Shown here: positions 1 through 12,235 of the stretch, one piece after another
How positions within the stretch are numbered: position 1 is the stretch's first letter
Layout: every line of letters begins with the position of its first letter
Assembly: GCA_963575645.1 (NCBI GenBank)
Contig: OY754470.1
Location: forward strand, 44,857,201-44,921,200
Direction of reading: 5' to 3'
From: Xanthostigma xanthostigma
Taxonomy: Eukaryota; Arthropoda; Insecta; Raphidioptera; Raphidiidae
Length of the DNA stretch: 64,000 bases
The notes under the pieces: model-generated
What the model was told of the DNA's origin: nothing
The model's input: only the letters and a program-made list of their open reading frames with translations
Database searches by the model: none
Made by a program: the position numbers and the translations under genes

Positions 1-325
1 GCATTTCACGATTGCTCCAAGCTGCCATATTGGAAAAATTGAAAAATTTTTCTCCCCACATCACTAGTTCAACTGAGATAGTATAGTCTTTTGAAAGATT
101 ATATTTTTCAAAAAAAGTGTTTTCTTCATACCTCGATTGCAACCACATAATTTTGGCATCAATTGTAAGTCTAACATTTACGCAATGGTGGGACTAAATG
201 CACTGATGCGAGAAGTACGTATACGTTCGGGCGGCAGTAAAGAAAAATCACCTATCAACTATTGTTTAGATGTCGTTTCCATAGCAACCCTATTGCATTT
301 TGGCTAAGAGATATGAAGAAAAATA

Positions 326-447
326 GTATACACCACACTGGCCGAAAGTTTGATATTTTTGAACTGCGCGGCATGATGCCTTCGGATTTGCGCGCAGTGC
401 AAGAATATCAAACTTTCGGCTTTGTGGTATATTATACCGTTTTATAA
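326..447. repeat. Hairpin-forming repeat, copy 1
   Basis: Arms ATAGTATACACCACACTGGC/CGAAAGTTTGAT and ATCAAACTTTCGG...GTGGTATATTAT fold over a core with GCGCGGCATGATGCC. The sequence from about 118 to here is collinear with 37717-38172, including TTTCCATAGCAACCCTATT, so both are copies of one repeat. Confidence 0.7.
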
Positions 448-1344
448 TTCTAAGGGTACAAGATTAATCGGAAATAAAACGTAGTTTAATTTTAAATTTA
501 AATTTATTGAAGAATACACAGCCCTAGTTTGATTCTTTTTCATCATGTCTTCTTATTTTAATCTGTTCCGACATATCGGATGACATATTTCTCGTATTTT
601 ATTTTATTTTTTAACTTTATTCGAATTATTATGTCATCATTTCAATGATCACAAAGAAATGACGTTGACATAGATTTTTTTAAACTCTTAAATCACTGTT
701 GTGTGGAGTTTATTAGAGCAATAAATTGTGATATCGCTTACGAGATGTCTCGGTGGAATCTAATTAGAGAACATTTAATGAAAACGCCAATGACGAACAA
801 AGTTTGAGACGAATATTAAAAAAAATGGGGCAGTCATACATAGTGCTTCTTCGAGTGAACAATCGACATAAATTGACAGCACCTAAAACAGTACTGAGGT
901 AACTGCCGAGATAAATAAATAAATGAACTGTGTAAATAATCGTGTGTATATCTACAGTTAATAAATAAGTGTGCTGAATAAATTTTGGTGTGTTCCCGTG
1001 TTGTAAATATTTCGTGTACGTAAATAGTGACTTAAATTCTTCATTACTTATTCTTCTATTTTATTAGTTAGAATTTGTTGTTTTGTTTCTGTTACGTTAT
1101 AAAGAAGTGCTTTTAGTTTGTTTTGTTATCGTTTCACTATTGTAAATAAATATTTTCCACCACGAATTAGAACAGTTTTGTTACACTATAAATGAGAGAA
1201 AAAATAGCGTTTATCATACTTTTTTGTACAATTTTCTCGTCAAAAAAAACATTTTTAAAAACGAAATTAACCTTGAGTAACAATTTTTGTCTCTAGTTTT
1301 TATCATATTAAAATCTAATAGTCTAATAGAAGTAGGTATATATT
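448..1344. other. No gene seen
   Basis: AT-rich DNA with short poly(A) and poly(T) tracts. No open frame with a recognisable motif and no clear repeat boundary. Confidence 0.6.
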
Positions 1345-1904
1345 ATCTTAAAAAAAAAACTTCGGAGAAGTAAAAACTTCGTTCTGTGCTAAATTCAAAA
1401 ACTTGAGCCGACTGAATCTCAGAATTATAACTAAAAAAAAAAAGAATTTCGAGGCAGACAAGAAATTGAAATCAAGCTCGAAATTCTGTGCCTAAGACGT
1501 CGAAAAAAAAATGGATTTCGAGGCAGACAAGGAATTGAAATCCAACTTCGAAATTCTGTGCTTATAAAAGCTACAAGAGCAACAGCAAAAAAAATGCAAA
1601 GACGGTGTTCGCATAACTCCTTTAGTTACCACTAAAAAAACGCCGTCTGTGCACTTTTTTTTGCTGTTGCTCTTGTAGCTTTTATAAGCACAGAATTTCG
1701 AAGTTGGATTTCAATTCCTTGTCTGCCTCGAAATCCATTTTTTTTTCGACGTCTTAGGCACAGAATTTCGAGCTTGATTTCAATTTCTTGTCTGCCTCGA
1801 AATTCTTTTTTTTTTTAGTTATAATTCTGAGATTCAGTCGGCTCAAGTTTTTGAATTTAGCACAGAACGAAGTTTTTACTTCTCCGAAGTTTTTTTTTTA
1901 AGAT
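1345..1904. repeat. 560-bp near-perfect palindrome with tandem units in each arm
   Basis: Arms of about 260 bp run from ATCTTAAAAA at 1345 to its mirror at 1904. They match almost base for base around a loop of about 40 nt near 1610-1650. Each arm holds two tandem units of about 70 bp, each with GAATTTCGAGGCAGACAAG or a one-base variant and then GAAATTCTGTGC. RNA from either strand would fold into one long duplex. No coding content and no clear target duplication. Confidence 0.9.
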
Positions 1905-2489
1905 TTCACGTCTTTTTCCAAAGTGTGAGACATTATTTTTATTTTTTCTCCAAAAAATAAACATATGTGCATTTTTAGAATTAAGAGGCCACAGATTCCA
2001 TGAAGGCCAATTTTGAAGGCATGAAAAAAAAATCAATGAACAAGGCCAACCATTAAAAATACAAAATTTTTTTCATATCATTTGTAAAATACTTATTTTG
2101 CATTAAAAAAAGAAGTTTCACTTTGAAAACTTTCCACTTTTTAATTTTTGTTGCACTTTATATGATAAATATGTTTTTTAATAAATTAAATTATTTAAAT
2201 CTAACTTCAATCATATATTTTGTTATTTTTTAATAAAAAATTTGACGAAAGTGTATTTTTCAAAAAACAAGAAAATAAAAAATTAAAAATTAAAAAAGAA
2301 ATAAAAATATGTAGGTATATGAGAAAAAAATTGAGAAAATAAATTAAAAATAAAAAAAAACAATTAAAAATGTAAAAAAAATTAAAAATTAAAAAAAAAT
2401 TTAAAATTAAAAAAAAAAAATATATGATTATATACTTATAAATATCAAGTGGAAATAAAATGGAGTAGAAAAAAAAACTTTTCCAATGA
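1905..2489. other. Low-complexity AT-rich stretch
   Basis: From about 2160 to 2430 it is mostly runs of A with AATTAAAAAT units, close to simple sequence. No gene. Confidence 0.7.
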
Positions 2490-2576
2490 TGCTGCTGGGA
2501 ATCGTACCCGAGACCCTGTTATTAGTGTTATTACTAGTCTAACGTCGTAACCACTCGTCCACAGGCAGCCTCGCAG
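2490..2576 (-). ncRNA. tRNA-like sequence, Ser/Leu-type head, decayed
   Basis: Minus strand reads GGCTGCCTGTGGACGAGTGG then TTACGACG and, after an irregular middle, GGGTACGATTCCCAGCAGC. The order of A-box-like and B-box-like parts and a pairing acceptor end (GCTGC/GCAGC) fit a tRNA or tRNA-derived SINE head. The anticodon arm is not convincing, so a functional tRNA is unlikely. Confidence 0.4.
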
Positions 2577-2914
2577 TATAAGCTGTTATTGTGGTACAGA
2601 AGTATATATGGGTGATACGAAAAATCGGTCCTATGAAAGTCACGTGGTCACAGAACTATAAAACTTGGAAACTCGTCTCATATACACGGCGTTATATGGG
2701 AGCTAGGCAAAATCAATGTATAAGAATACGTTAGAGATACGTCGGCATTTAGCACAGAAAAGAATCTCTAACGAGATTCTTCGATTAAAATCTAACCTCA
2801 AAATGCTAGCCTTTATGTAGTATTTCTTCAAATTTTTGGCCACAACCTCTTAGACTATAGTCTTCCAAATAATTAAAAGTTTGACAACGACCTCACACCA
2901 CTACTATTAAACGA

Positions 2915-3138
2915 TATACTTAATACTCCTATATTGCTAGTAGGAATGTGGAAAAGGATTGCAACCCAACGGTGCAGACATACATAAGTCTGTCTTCGTC
3001 ATTTAGACCTCAAATGTGCCCACTTCCCCACTACAGTCGCAACGCTTGCGCACAATGGATCGAGTGCAAATAAGTGAGATAGAAGTTGCTGTGTCTCTTG
3101 ATGGGCAACACTTCCACTTACGGGAGTATTAAGTATAT
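2915..3138. mobile_element. MITE with TATACTTAATACTCC ends, copy 1
   Basis: Ends ATATACTTAATACTCC and GGAGTATTAAGTATAT. The interior has CCCAACGGTGCAGACATACA and GGGCAACACTTCC, shared with 33541-33806 and, inverted and interrupted, with 18643-19650. Non-coding. Confidence 0.75.
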
Positions 3139-3833
3139 GTTTTTAACAATAATCTTGGATTATGACGACGAATTTTTTTGCAACGCACTATACAATCCGA
3201 AACAAAACAAAAGTGGAAAATGTTTACGGCCCTGTTTTGTCTGCGTTCAAACCAAGCTCTAATTATAAGATGTAGCAATAATATGGATTCGCGAATAAGT
3301 TATATAATGAAAACCTTATCAGTTATGTAGCAGTTCAGGGAATATGACGTTTGTTCTTCTCCGTAAATTAGACACATTGTTTATTAATATCGTCTTTCAT
3401 GAATTTATCTGGGATGCTGGCAATGTTATATATCCTGAAAGATTTTGAAAGTGATATTATTTAGATGATACACAGAAATGGTAATATAAATAGAACATTT
3501 TTATAATGAAAAAAAAACCTAGTCGTTTAAACATTTTTAGAAAAATCGAAGTTCATTTGATTAATAATAATTATTATTTAAACGAACATATATCTTTGAA
3601 AATAATGAATTCACGGATTCAGTACTAAGGACCTTTTTGTTGGAAAATTTAATTATCTACAAAATGCTGCTATCAAAAATAAAAAAAAATTCTACCAGTT
3701 ATCCATGTTTGAGTAAAAATGGGAAACAAATTCCATTTGCGCCGTTCGCATGTTTGATCTAGGAAGCTGACATTTTAGGAGAATTTTTTAGGTCCAATGC
3801 TAAACATTAACCATTAAACCCGAAATAAAAAAT

Positions 3834-4825
3834 TTGGTTGTCTGTAAAGTCGGTTTACGGACGATAGTTTTACGTGATAACGTATTCCGTAATACATAAC
3901 CTAAATTTATATAATAATTATAATAATTCGAATCTATGATATTGCATCTTTCGCTTCAAATTTAGGTAAATTTTATTAAGTAGAATAATAAAACACTATA
4001 AAAAGTACACTATTTTTATATAAAAAACAACTATGGCATGTATCTCTTTTGCGCATGCGCCGATTTTCCCCAAAAATTTACAAAAATTTCTAGTAAAAAT
4101 AGATAGAGTAAAAACCGTTTTAAAAACTATATTATTATTATATAAAACATCATTATAAGAGATATATTCTTTTACGCATGCGCCGATGTTCCCCAAAAAC
4201 AATAGGCCTCTTCATATTTGCATATCAAACATCCTCCCAAAATTTGGTTTCAATCCGCTTATCCTTGGTGTCGGAATGATAAGAAATGTCAAAAGTGACG
4301 TTTGCAACTGTCAAAGTATTATGTTCTAATAATAATTAGTTATTCCAATAGTTAACTTAGAAGGCTTTGCATTTCACAAAATACTAATGTCAAAAAATTG
4401 AATTAAACATTAGAAATGCAGCCGTTTTCATGTTAAGACAAGACATACGTTATTTTCTAATTTCCATGTACGGCAAACAAAGACGACCGACCGCGTCGCG
4501 CGCGCGCCATGCATTAGACAACAATGCATTAATACAGCTATTTTTCTATATAAACTTGTATAAAAAAACTGTTTAGGCAAATTCTGTTATACGAAATCTA
4601 TGTAAAATGTTCTCCTCTTTCGTTTAAGACTGGTTTCAAACCGATCTGATTTAAATTGAGCGAGAAATTAGCAAAAAGCACGCACAGGGTCAGGCGGAAC
4701 GTTACGCGTTACGCGTTACGAACGTTAGGAACGTTACGTTACACTTTTTCGTGCATGCAGTCGGTGTTTTATCAATATTTATAAGATTGGTGATTCATCA
4801 ATTTATAAGACGTTATCACGTCAAA
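3834..4825 (+). mobile_element. Family A element, copy 1 (long form)
   Basis: Left end TTGGTTGTCTGTAAAGTCGG then TTTACGTGATAACG; right end CGTTATCACGTCAA. The shared GTGATAACG blocks give imperfect inverted ends, but the left has about 37 extra bases containing a GTAAA/TTTAC stem. The interior has two related GCGCATGCGCCGAT/ACGCATGCGCCGAT units and a short ACGTTACGC minisatellite. Open frame 4202-3996 is incidental. Superfamily not recognised. Confidence 0.8.
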
Positions 4826-5658
4826 AAAAATAAATAAAAAACATCCCAATACCACATGCTTATTGCCAACATACCTATTCGTCAGATAACATTTTAACAA
4901 CTTGGTTTTTATTTTAAGACAAAAATACTTGTGGTGTTTTGCTTTTCAGGTGTGCGATCGGCCTTACTTCCGTAGATTTTTTTTCTGATTTCGAAGTATA
5001 AAAAATAATATTTTTGTCCATAGACGCTCACAATTTCTTTTTAAAGCTATTAATAACGCGTTTGTTTCATACATTAAAGATCAAAGTAAATTCTATATTT
5101 CGAGATGAAACAATTTTTATGGCATAAAACGGTATGTTAACCATAATATTGTTATTTCATTACACACAAAAGATAATTAAACTTGTTCTTTATATGAATG
5201 TATTATTTTATTAAAAAACGCCCGTTGGCAATTAAAAAACATTTAACTCCCGTCGCGCCGTGCAAATTAAAAAGGTATGAACAAGCAAAAATGTATTTTT
5301 TTGTTTTTTTCATATCAAACAATAACTTGTAGGTATACATTCCACAAACCCTAAACCCTATTATACAGAGTGTATCACAAGATAGGGAAAAGTACACAGT
5401 ACAAATTAGTTATGAACAGATATTGCTTTGCACTCTATTCAGAGGTCGTGTTCCCATGAATGAACTTAAAGACAAAATTGCCGAAATATGTTTCAATGTG
5501 ACTTTAGTAACGAGACAAAGTTTTTATAACCGATTAAGCCACCATACGTAATTCAAAATGGAGATTTATTTAAACATATGCTTTAATTTTATATTTTAAC
5601 TGTTTGTTGCGTTTAGTTATTATTTAAAAAAATATTTTCTTATTAAAAAATTGTTTCA
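4826..5658. other. No gene seen
   Basis: AT-rich; the minus-strand frame 5397-5203 has no recognisable domain. 3139-3833 is similar. Confidence 0.5.
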
Positions 5659-5662
5659 TTAA

Positions 5663-6349
5663 GGGGGTACTCGCTCGAATTTTCGGAAAAAATCATACAT
5701 TTTTGAACGGGTGTCAAAGAAGGCAGATAGAGAATTGATTTTTTTTAAATTTTATTTACATATCCTTCTACCATATGACCATTTTTTTTTGACGCGCGCG
5801 CTCCACGCGCATGCGCACAGCTGTCGTATCTCAAGAGACAATGAAAAAAACGGCGTGTCCGATCCAGAACATCCTCGAACAAAAAAAAAATGTATTCTTA
5901 AAGTAGAAGAGTCAAACTTCCCATTGACGGATGGAAATTCTGATAAGAAATTTTTGCGCGATTCAGTAACCGTTTTTTCTTCAAATTTTCTAGCGTTTCC
6001 GAGGTTTTTTTTCGTAGATGTGCCATTTTTCTAAAATCGATTTTTTTTTAATTTCCATCCGTCATTGGGAAGTTTGACTCTTCTACTTTAAGAATAATTT
6101 TTTTTTGTTCAAGGATGTTCTGGAAAGCGCTGATTGGACCCGCCGTTTCGAGATTTTTTTTAATTGTCTCCTGAGATACAGACAGCTGTGCGCAAACGCT
6201 TGGAGCGCGCGCGTCAAAAAAAATGGACATATGGTACAAGGATATGTAAATAAAATTAAAAAAAAAATCAATTCTCTATCTGCCTTCCTCTTTCTTTGAC
6301 ACCCGTTCAAAAAGGTATGATTTTTCCGAAAATTCGAGTGAGTACCCCC
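5663..6349. mobile_element. TTAA-flanked MITE with long inverted repeats (piggyBac-like)
   Basis: GGGGGTACTCGCTCGAATTT and its mirror ending GTACCCCC each abut TTAA (5659-5662, 6350-6353), as in piggyBac-type insertions. The inverted repeats run nearly the full 687 bp. Open frames 5711-6034 and 6310-6048 are mirror translations of the same arms (shared FFLTRAL and KVEESNFP) and are not genes. Confidence 0.85.
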
Positions 6350-6608
6350 TTAATGAAAATAAATTCATTTAATATTGAAGACTTTATTTTAATTGATTTT
6401 TCTAATTATTAGCTATTTTATTAAATAATACGGTAGCGATACATTAGTGGAGCTTTTGGTTATATAATATATTATATATAAAGAACAAATAAAAAATACC
6501 TAAGCAAACAAAAAAGTATGATCTAACTCCTAGAAAATAGTTTTAAATCGCGCGTTGAGACACAGTTATCCACAATAGCCCGTGCGACAGGCAGCCTTTG
6601 TGATATTA

Positions 6609-6685
6609 AGGCCTAGTTTATATGAGAGGCGTTCAACGCGCGTTGGGCCAACGCGCGTTGAACGCCTCTCATATAAACTAGGCCT
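6609..6685. repeat. Perfect 77-nt palindrome
   Basis: Two exact 38-nt arms, AGGCCTAGTTTATATGAGAG onward and its mirror, around a single central G at 6647. The CG-rich core GTTCAACGCGCGTTGG is itself partly palindromic. No other copy seen in the window. Confidence 0.95.
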
Positions 6686-7333
6686 AAGTCGTTGGAGGGA
6701 GAAGCGGTGAGTGGAAGTTTCGGCTTAAAGTCGCGACAGTGACATTATTGGAAAGTAAATTTTTCTTATATAGTATTGTAACTGTAACAATGTGAAATCT
6801 AATTATTGACATCAATTTTTTTTCAATGCGATTGTATTTTGACGAACTACAGTTTTAATAGCCTAAGTTACTCCTTGTAACATTAGCTATCTGCAGTGAA
6901 AGTCCCGTCAAAATTGGTCCAGTTGTTTAGGAGATTAGCCGGAACAAACAGACAGACAAAAACTTAAAAAAATGTTTTTTTTGTTATAACCGCATATACT
7001 TTCATATGCATTAAGTAAAAAGCTGTTATATTGACATTACAAACAGACACTTCAATTTTATTTATCTGTATAGATATATATTTATTCAGCTATTTTATAG
7101 GCGGTACACGCAAAAATTGTAGTATATATCTCGTTCGTAATGCTATTATGACGCGGGTGAAAATTAAAACTCACTAGTCGCTCGTTTTAACATTATTTAA
7201 GATTGCGGTGTATATCGCTACTTCATCAATGTATCGACAAAAGGTTCAACCCTAGATACAGTAAAATAAAAAATACCATTTCAATGGCCACCAAAAAAGA
7301 GGCAGTTTTGATAAAAACGTTCTCGTATTTTAA

Positions 7334-8005
7334 TCTTCTATATATATAAAATTCTCGTGTCACAGTTTTTGTTGCCGAGCTCCTCCGAAACGGCTTGACC
7401 GATTTTGATGAAATTTTTTGTGCTTATCCGGTATCTATGAGAATCGGCCAACATCTATTTTTCATCCCCCTAAATGTTAGGGGTAGTCCACCCATAAATT
7501 TTTTTTTTTATTTTTTAGACAAAATTTTTAATTTCTATTTTTTTATGATACAACATACAAAAATACATACAATCCTCAATTTTCACCCTTCTACGATCAA
7601 CCCTTATTTTTTAATAGCCATTTTAGTAATTTAATCATTTTTCCTCTCCGGTCGAAAACTGATCAATCGTCATTTAATTAGTTATCCCCGCCAGATGTCT
7701 ACAGGTGTCACTTCGCCAACATCTATTTTTCATCCCCCTAAATGTTAGGGGTAGTCCACCCCTAAATTTTTTTTCTTCCTTCCCCATTCGTTCTTTTGCA
7801 CCGGGCACGACGGCGCAGCCGGAGTGCTCGACATACACACATATACGTCCATGTATATTTTAAAATAAATAAAATAGATAGATAGATGTTCCAATTAAAT
7901 TGTTTTATTATTTCACTTTATACGTAGCGAAGCACGTACAGGGCCGCTATATATATATATATATATTATACTGTTAGGCGGTACGAAGTTCGCCGGGTCC
8001 GCTAG
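7334..8005 (+). mobile_element. Non-autonomous Helitron
   Basis: 5' end TCTATATATATAAAATTCTC and 3' end CCGGGTCCGCTAG before a T. Body phrases AACGGCTTGACCGATTTTGA and CCAACATCTATTTTTCATCC are typical of lepidopteran Helitrons. The second phrase recurs within the copy (about 7449 and 7718), so it carries an internal duplication. An (AT)n run lies at 7951-7968. The short frame 7395-7634 is not a gene. Confidence 0.8.
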
Positions 8006-8389
8006 TAGTACTTATAAGAAAATATAGATGTGTTCAATGTCGTCTGATATGATTTTTCCAATAAAACATTCATTTTACACTTCATGATTTTTTTCAAAGC
8101 TTATTTTTTAAAAGGCTTTTGATCTCTATTTTTTATTTAAGCTAGGTAGGCCACACGCAGTGTCGTTATTAAAGATCAACTAAAATATTTTTATATGAAA
8201 CACGTTTATCAAAGCACAGTGAGAATCCCTTGATTTTTTATCTACTTTTGTAAATATTTATTTTATTAGGCCTTTTTTCAATACGCGCTTTTGCATTGAG
8301 AAAGTAAACTAAGAACGTATGTTCAGCAAAAATAAATAAAAAAATTTGAAAAGAAGTTTGACCCTGCAGGCCATCCCTGAAACTTCCCG

Positions 8390-8960
8390 CAATTTTCGAG
8401 TTCATCTCGTGAACACATGAACCGATTTTGATGCGGTTTGCGGCGATCGACGCAGTTTGTTTAACCTAAGAAAAAAATTTATTACAAAAAACAGAGCTGG
8501 TTAGATTTTGGAATTTGTATACACCTTTTAATCATTAAATGAACCGATTTTAATTTTGTTTGCGGCAATCGAAGCAGTTTTTTTATCCTAAGAAAGTGAT
8601 TTATAACAGCAAAATCGATCTGATAAGAATTTTAGAAGTAATTTAAAAAAAAACACTTTATTAAGAATTTTTCGCTACGATATCTCGTGAACAAATGAAC
8701 CGATTTTGATGGGGTTTGCGGCAATTGACGCAGTTTTTTGAGGAGAAGAGCTGATTAGCTTTTGGAATTAATCGGTTCAGTAGTTTAGAAAATATTCCAA
8801 AAAAAAAAACAAATTTAAAAAAATTTGAAACTTGTATTCTTGAGATTTCTCAAAATCTATTGGGCCGAATCATTCCAAATTTTCAGGAAATCTAAGTTCA
8901 GCAAAGTCACGTCAGATGCCGCAAACCGCGTTTCAATCGGACACTCCGTTCAAAAGTAAT
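8390..8960. repeat. Three diverged units with ATGAACCGATTTTGATG
   Basis: ATGAACCGATTTTGATG(C/G)GG or a variant followed by TTTGCGGC(G/A)AT and GCAGTTT occurs at about 8416, 8539 and 8694. A GCCGCAAACCGCGTTTCAATCGG block ends the region, and a related CCTAGGACCTCAAAACGTCG stretch follows at 9040 and again at 35163. Decayed repeat, class unknown. Confidence 0.55.
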
Positions 8961-9184
8961 AAGAGGTTTACAATTATTAATTATTATACATCACACATAC
9001 AGTCCTACGGACATCATTTCCAAAATAGTCAGAATAGCTTCCTAGGACCTCAAAACGTCGAGATGTGACGAAAACTAGATTTTCGAAAATCGAGGTGTAA
9101 ACAATAACGGTTTTGAAACAAGAATTTTTTGTTTTTTTAGCGTTAAATCAAAAATGTTACTTAATGATTTTTTTTGAAAAAAAA

Positions 9185-10164
9185 TTGGTTGTCTGTAAAG
9201 TCGGTTTACGGACGATAGTTTTACGTGATAACGTATTCCGTAATACATAACCTAAATTTATATAATAATTATAATAATTCGAATCTATGATATTGCATCT
9301 TTCGCTTCAAATTTAGGTAAATTTTATTAAGTAGAATAATAAAACACTATAAAAAGTATACTATTATTATATAAAAAACAACTATGGCATGTATCTCTTT
9401 TGCGCATGCGCCGATTTTCCCCAAAAAATTTACAAAAATTTCTAGTAAAAATAGATAGAGTAAAAACCGTTTTAAAAACTATATTATTATTATATAAAAC
9501 ATCATTATAAGAGATATATTCTTTTACGCATGCGCCGATGTTACCCAAAAACAATAAGCCACTTCATATTTGCATATCAAACATCCTCCCAAAATTTGGT
9601 TTCAATCCGCTTATCCTTGGTGTCGGAATGATAAGAAATGTCAAAAGTGACGTTTGCAACTGTCAAAGTATTATGTTCTAATAATAATTAGTTATTCCAA
9701 TACTTAACTTAGAAGGCGTTGCATTTCACAAAATACTAATGTCAAAAAATTGAATTAAACATTAGAAATGCAGCCGTTTTCATGTTAAGACAAGACATAC
9801 GTTCTCTTCTAATTTCCATGTACGGCAAACAAAGACGACCGACCGCGTCGCGCCATGCATTAGACAACATTGCATTTATACAGCTATTTTTCTATATAAA
9901 TTTGTATAAAAAAACTGTTTAGGCAAATTCTGTTATACGAAATCTATGTAAAATGTTCTCCTCTTTCGTTTAAGACTGGTTTCAAACCGATCTGATTTAA
10001 ATTGAGCGAGAAATTAGCAAAAAGCACGCACAGGGTCAGGCGGAACGTTACGCGTTAGGAACGTTACGCGTTAGGAACGTTACACTTTTTCGTGCATGCA
10101 GCCGGTGTTTTATCAATTTATAAGATTGGTGATTCATCAATTTATAAGACGTTATCACGTCAAA
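9185..10164 (+). mobile_element. Family A element, copy 2 (long form)
   Basis: Collinear with copy 1 over its whole length and nearly identical, differing in minisatellite length (TTACGCGTTAGGAACG units near 10047-10083) and small indels. Open frame 9554-9327 is the same incidental frame as in copy 1. Confidence 0.85.
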
Positions 10165-10719
10165 ATTTTTTTTTTTATAGCGGGAAGTTAAAAATAAATT
10201 GTTCGACATAACTCGGAATAGGCTTACACAGGCTACAGCCTCTCTCCCCGCGTTTTCTGGAATGAATCAGTCCTGCTATAATGGTCCAAGAGCTAATGAA
10301 CCTTTTGGAAGCTGATTTTTTATAGAAGTGATATACTTTATAATGCAGTTTAAATAGTGCAAACGACGAAAATGGTTTTTTGCGTCAACAAGTCCAGTCG
10401 TTTTTAGTGCTAATCAACATAGTAGAGTCAACTCATTTTGACAAGACTGTGATGTTCCCAGTATTTCAAATCAGAGTTTCAAAAAGTGCATTATTTTTTA
10501 ATGCATTGTAATGACTATAATAAATGTAGTTTACATTACTCAATACTCATTACTTACCTTTTATAATGTATAGAATCAATAAATTTCCATTACATTTTTT
10601 TGTAATGAGTACCTATTGTATGTTTTTAAAATTGCTCATTTTAAATTTTAATGCGTATTTTGACTTTATTTACATTATTAATAACACTTATTTTAGTAGA
10701 CGAATAACCTTAAAAGACT

Positions 10720-11810
10720 CCGCACAAACCTTATGGGATTTGGTTCTCAGTTAAATTGATCGAAAATGGTTTTATTTTATTATAGTTTAAAGGTCACTAA
10801 GCAAAAGAGTTCACGGGCGCATAGCCTAAAAACCAACAGATTTTTAGCTACAGATATGTTTAGCGAGATGATATATACAGTATGTAAACACGTAAGGTGT
10901 ACATAGGGAAATTAACATTGGGAAAAAATGACTAGATCAGAGTGAGCCTTGAAATCTTGTTTTTCAATTTGACAGATAATATTCTTTCGCAAAATGAGTG
11001 TGTATACTACCGAAGAAAATATTCAAATTATTACAACATAATCGGACTTTCTTTATTAATGGGACATTAAATTCCCAAAAATACTTAAATATGGTGCGAG
11101 ATCAAATATCTCCGCCTATTCGTGTTGAACCTAAAGATATTGGTCACTGATTTACCAACGCGCATACGTCAAACCAGTCAGACAATTTTTCAATGAAATG
11201 TTTCCAAACAGATGGAGTTTTTTTTTGTTTTATTTTTGTATAAAAAAATTAAAATAATGATTTATAAGAGCTTTTTATTACTAAAAAAGCAAAGTAAAAT
11301 AAAAATAAATCAAAATAAAATAGAAATCCTCTAGATTACCACGATAATTCAATAGATATAACAATTAATGCAGTCATGGTAACTCTGATTCAAGTATTTT
11401 TTCCCAATACTAATTTCCCTATGTGTACCTTACGCGTTTACATACTGTATAAGGATATCAATTGAATTCAGAAACATGTTCCATGTTCAACCTTTGTGCT
11501 TTTTTTAGAAATAGAAAAATAGTCGAAACTAGGTAATGTTGGAAGGTGTCACTCTGTATAAAATAATAATGCCGTATTCGGATTAAGCTCACTCGAAAAG
11601 ATATTTCTAGAGCTTAGGATTTTTTATGATTGTGAATTTAATGGATATCCCTATATCTTAAATCTCGCTTTTAACATATCTGTAGCTAAAAATTTATTAG
11701 TTTATAGGCTATGCGCCCATGAACACTTTTTCTTAGTTACATTTAAACTATAAAATAAAACCATTTTCGATCAATTTAACCGAAAACCAAATCCCATAAG
11801 GTTTGTGCGG
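10720..11810. mobile_element. Tc1/mariner-derived element with long terminal inverted repeats
   Basis: Ends CCGCACAAACCTTATGGGAT and its mirror ATCCCATAAGGTTTGTGCGG. Inverted arms extend to about 10945 and back to 11383, the right arm holding about 200 bp of extra DNA. Between them, plus-strand pieces in different frames read MSVYTTEENIQII (about 10994), INGTLNSQKYLNMVRDQISP (about 11058-11120) and KPVRQFFNEMFPNRW (about 11170-11216), like the N-terminus, catalytic core and C-terminal part of mariner-type transposases. Stops and frame changes separate them, and most of the protein is missing. Confidence 0.75.
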
Positions 11811-12235
11811 GATCTTTTGCTGTGGGCTCTACAAGTTAATTCTCTTGTGCAACACAAATTCAAATCAACTTGAAATGAAATCTTTGGCCACAGATGCTCA
11901 ATTTTCTGGAACATATTACCCATCAATCTGCACACTCGGGATTACAGTTGTGTACGTATAAATAATTCTAAGTGACGTATAGGTTTGTCTCTTTGTAGTT
12001 ACTTTAAAATAATACAGCGAAACCTCTTCAATAAGAATAATTTTAAAAAAACGGATCGCAGTGCCAAACCCTGTCGACAATATAGTGTATTTGCTAATAC
12101 AGGTATTGCGGCTTTGTTACGTGAACTTTAGTTTGTTCTTTGACAAAATAAAAAAAAATTACCCCTTACTACAACTCTTAAAATATTTTTTTTTTAATTT
12201 ATTATTAATCCAACGCTTTTCAGTATGTAAATCCA

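Noticed and set aside
5711-6310. Overlapping frames on both strands sharing KVEESNFP
   Set aside because: They are mirror translations of the inverted arms of one MITE.
11058-11216. Active mariner transposase
   Set aside because: Pieces are in different frames with stops between, and most of the catalytic domain is missing.
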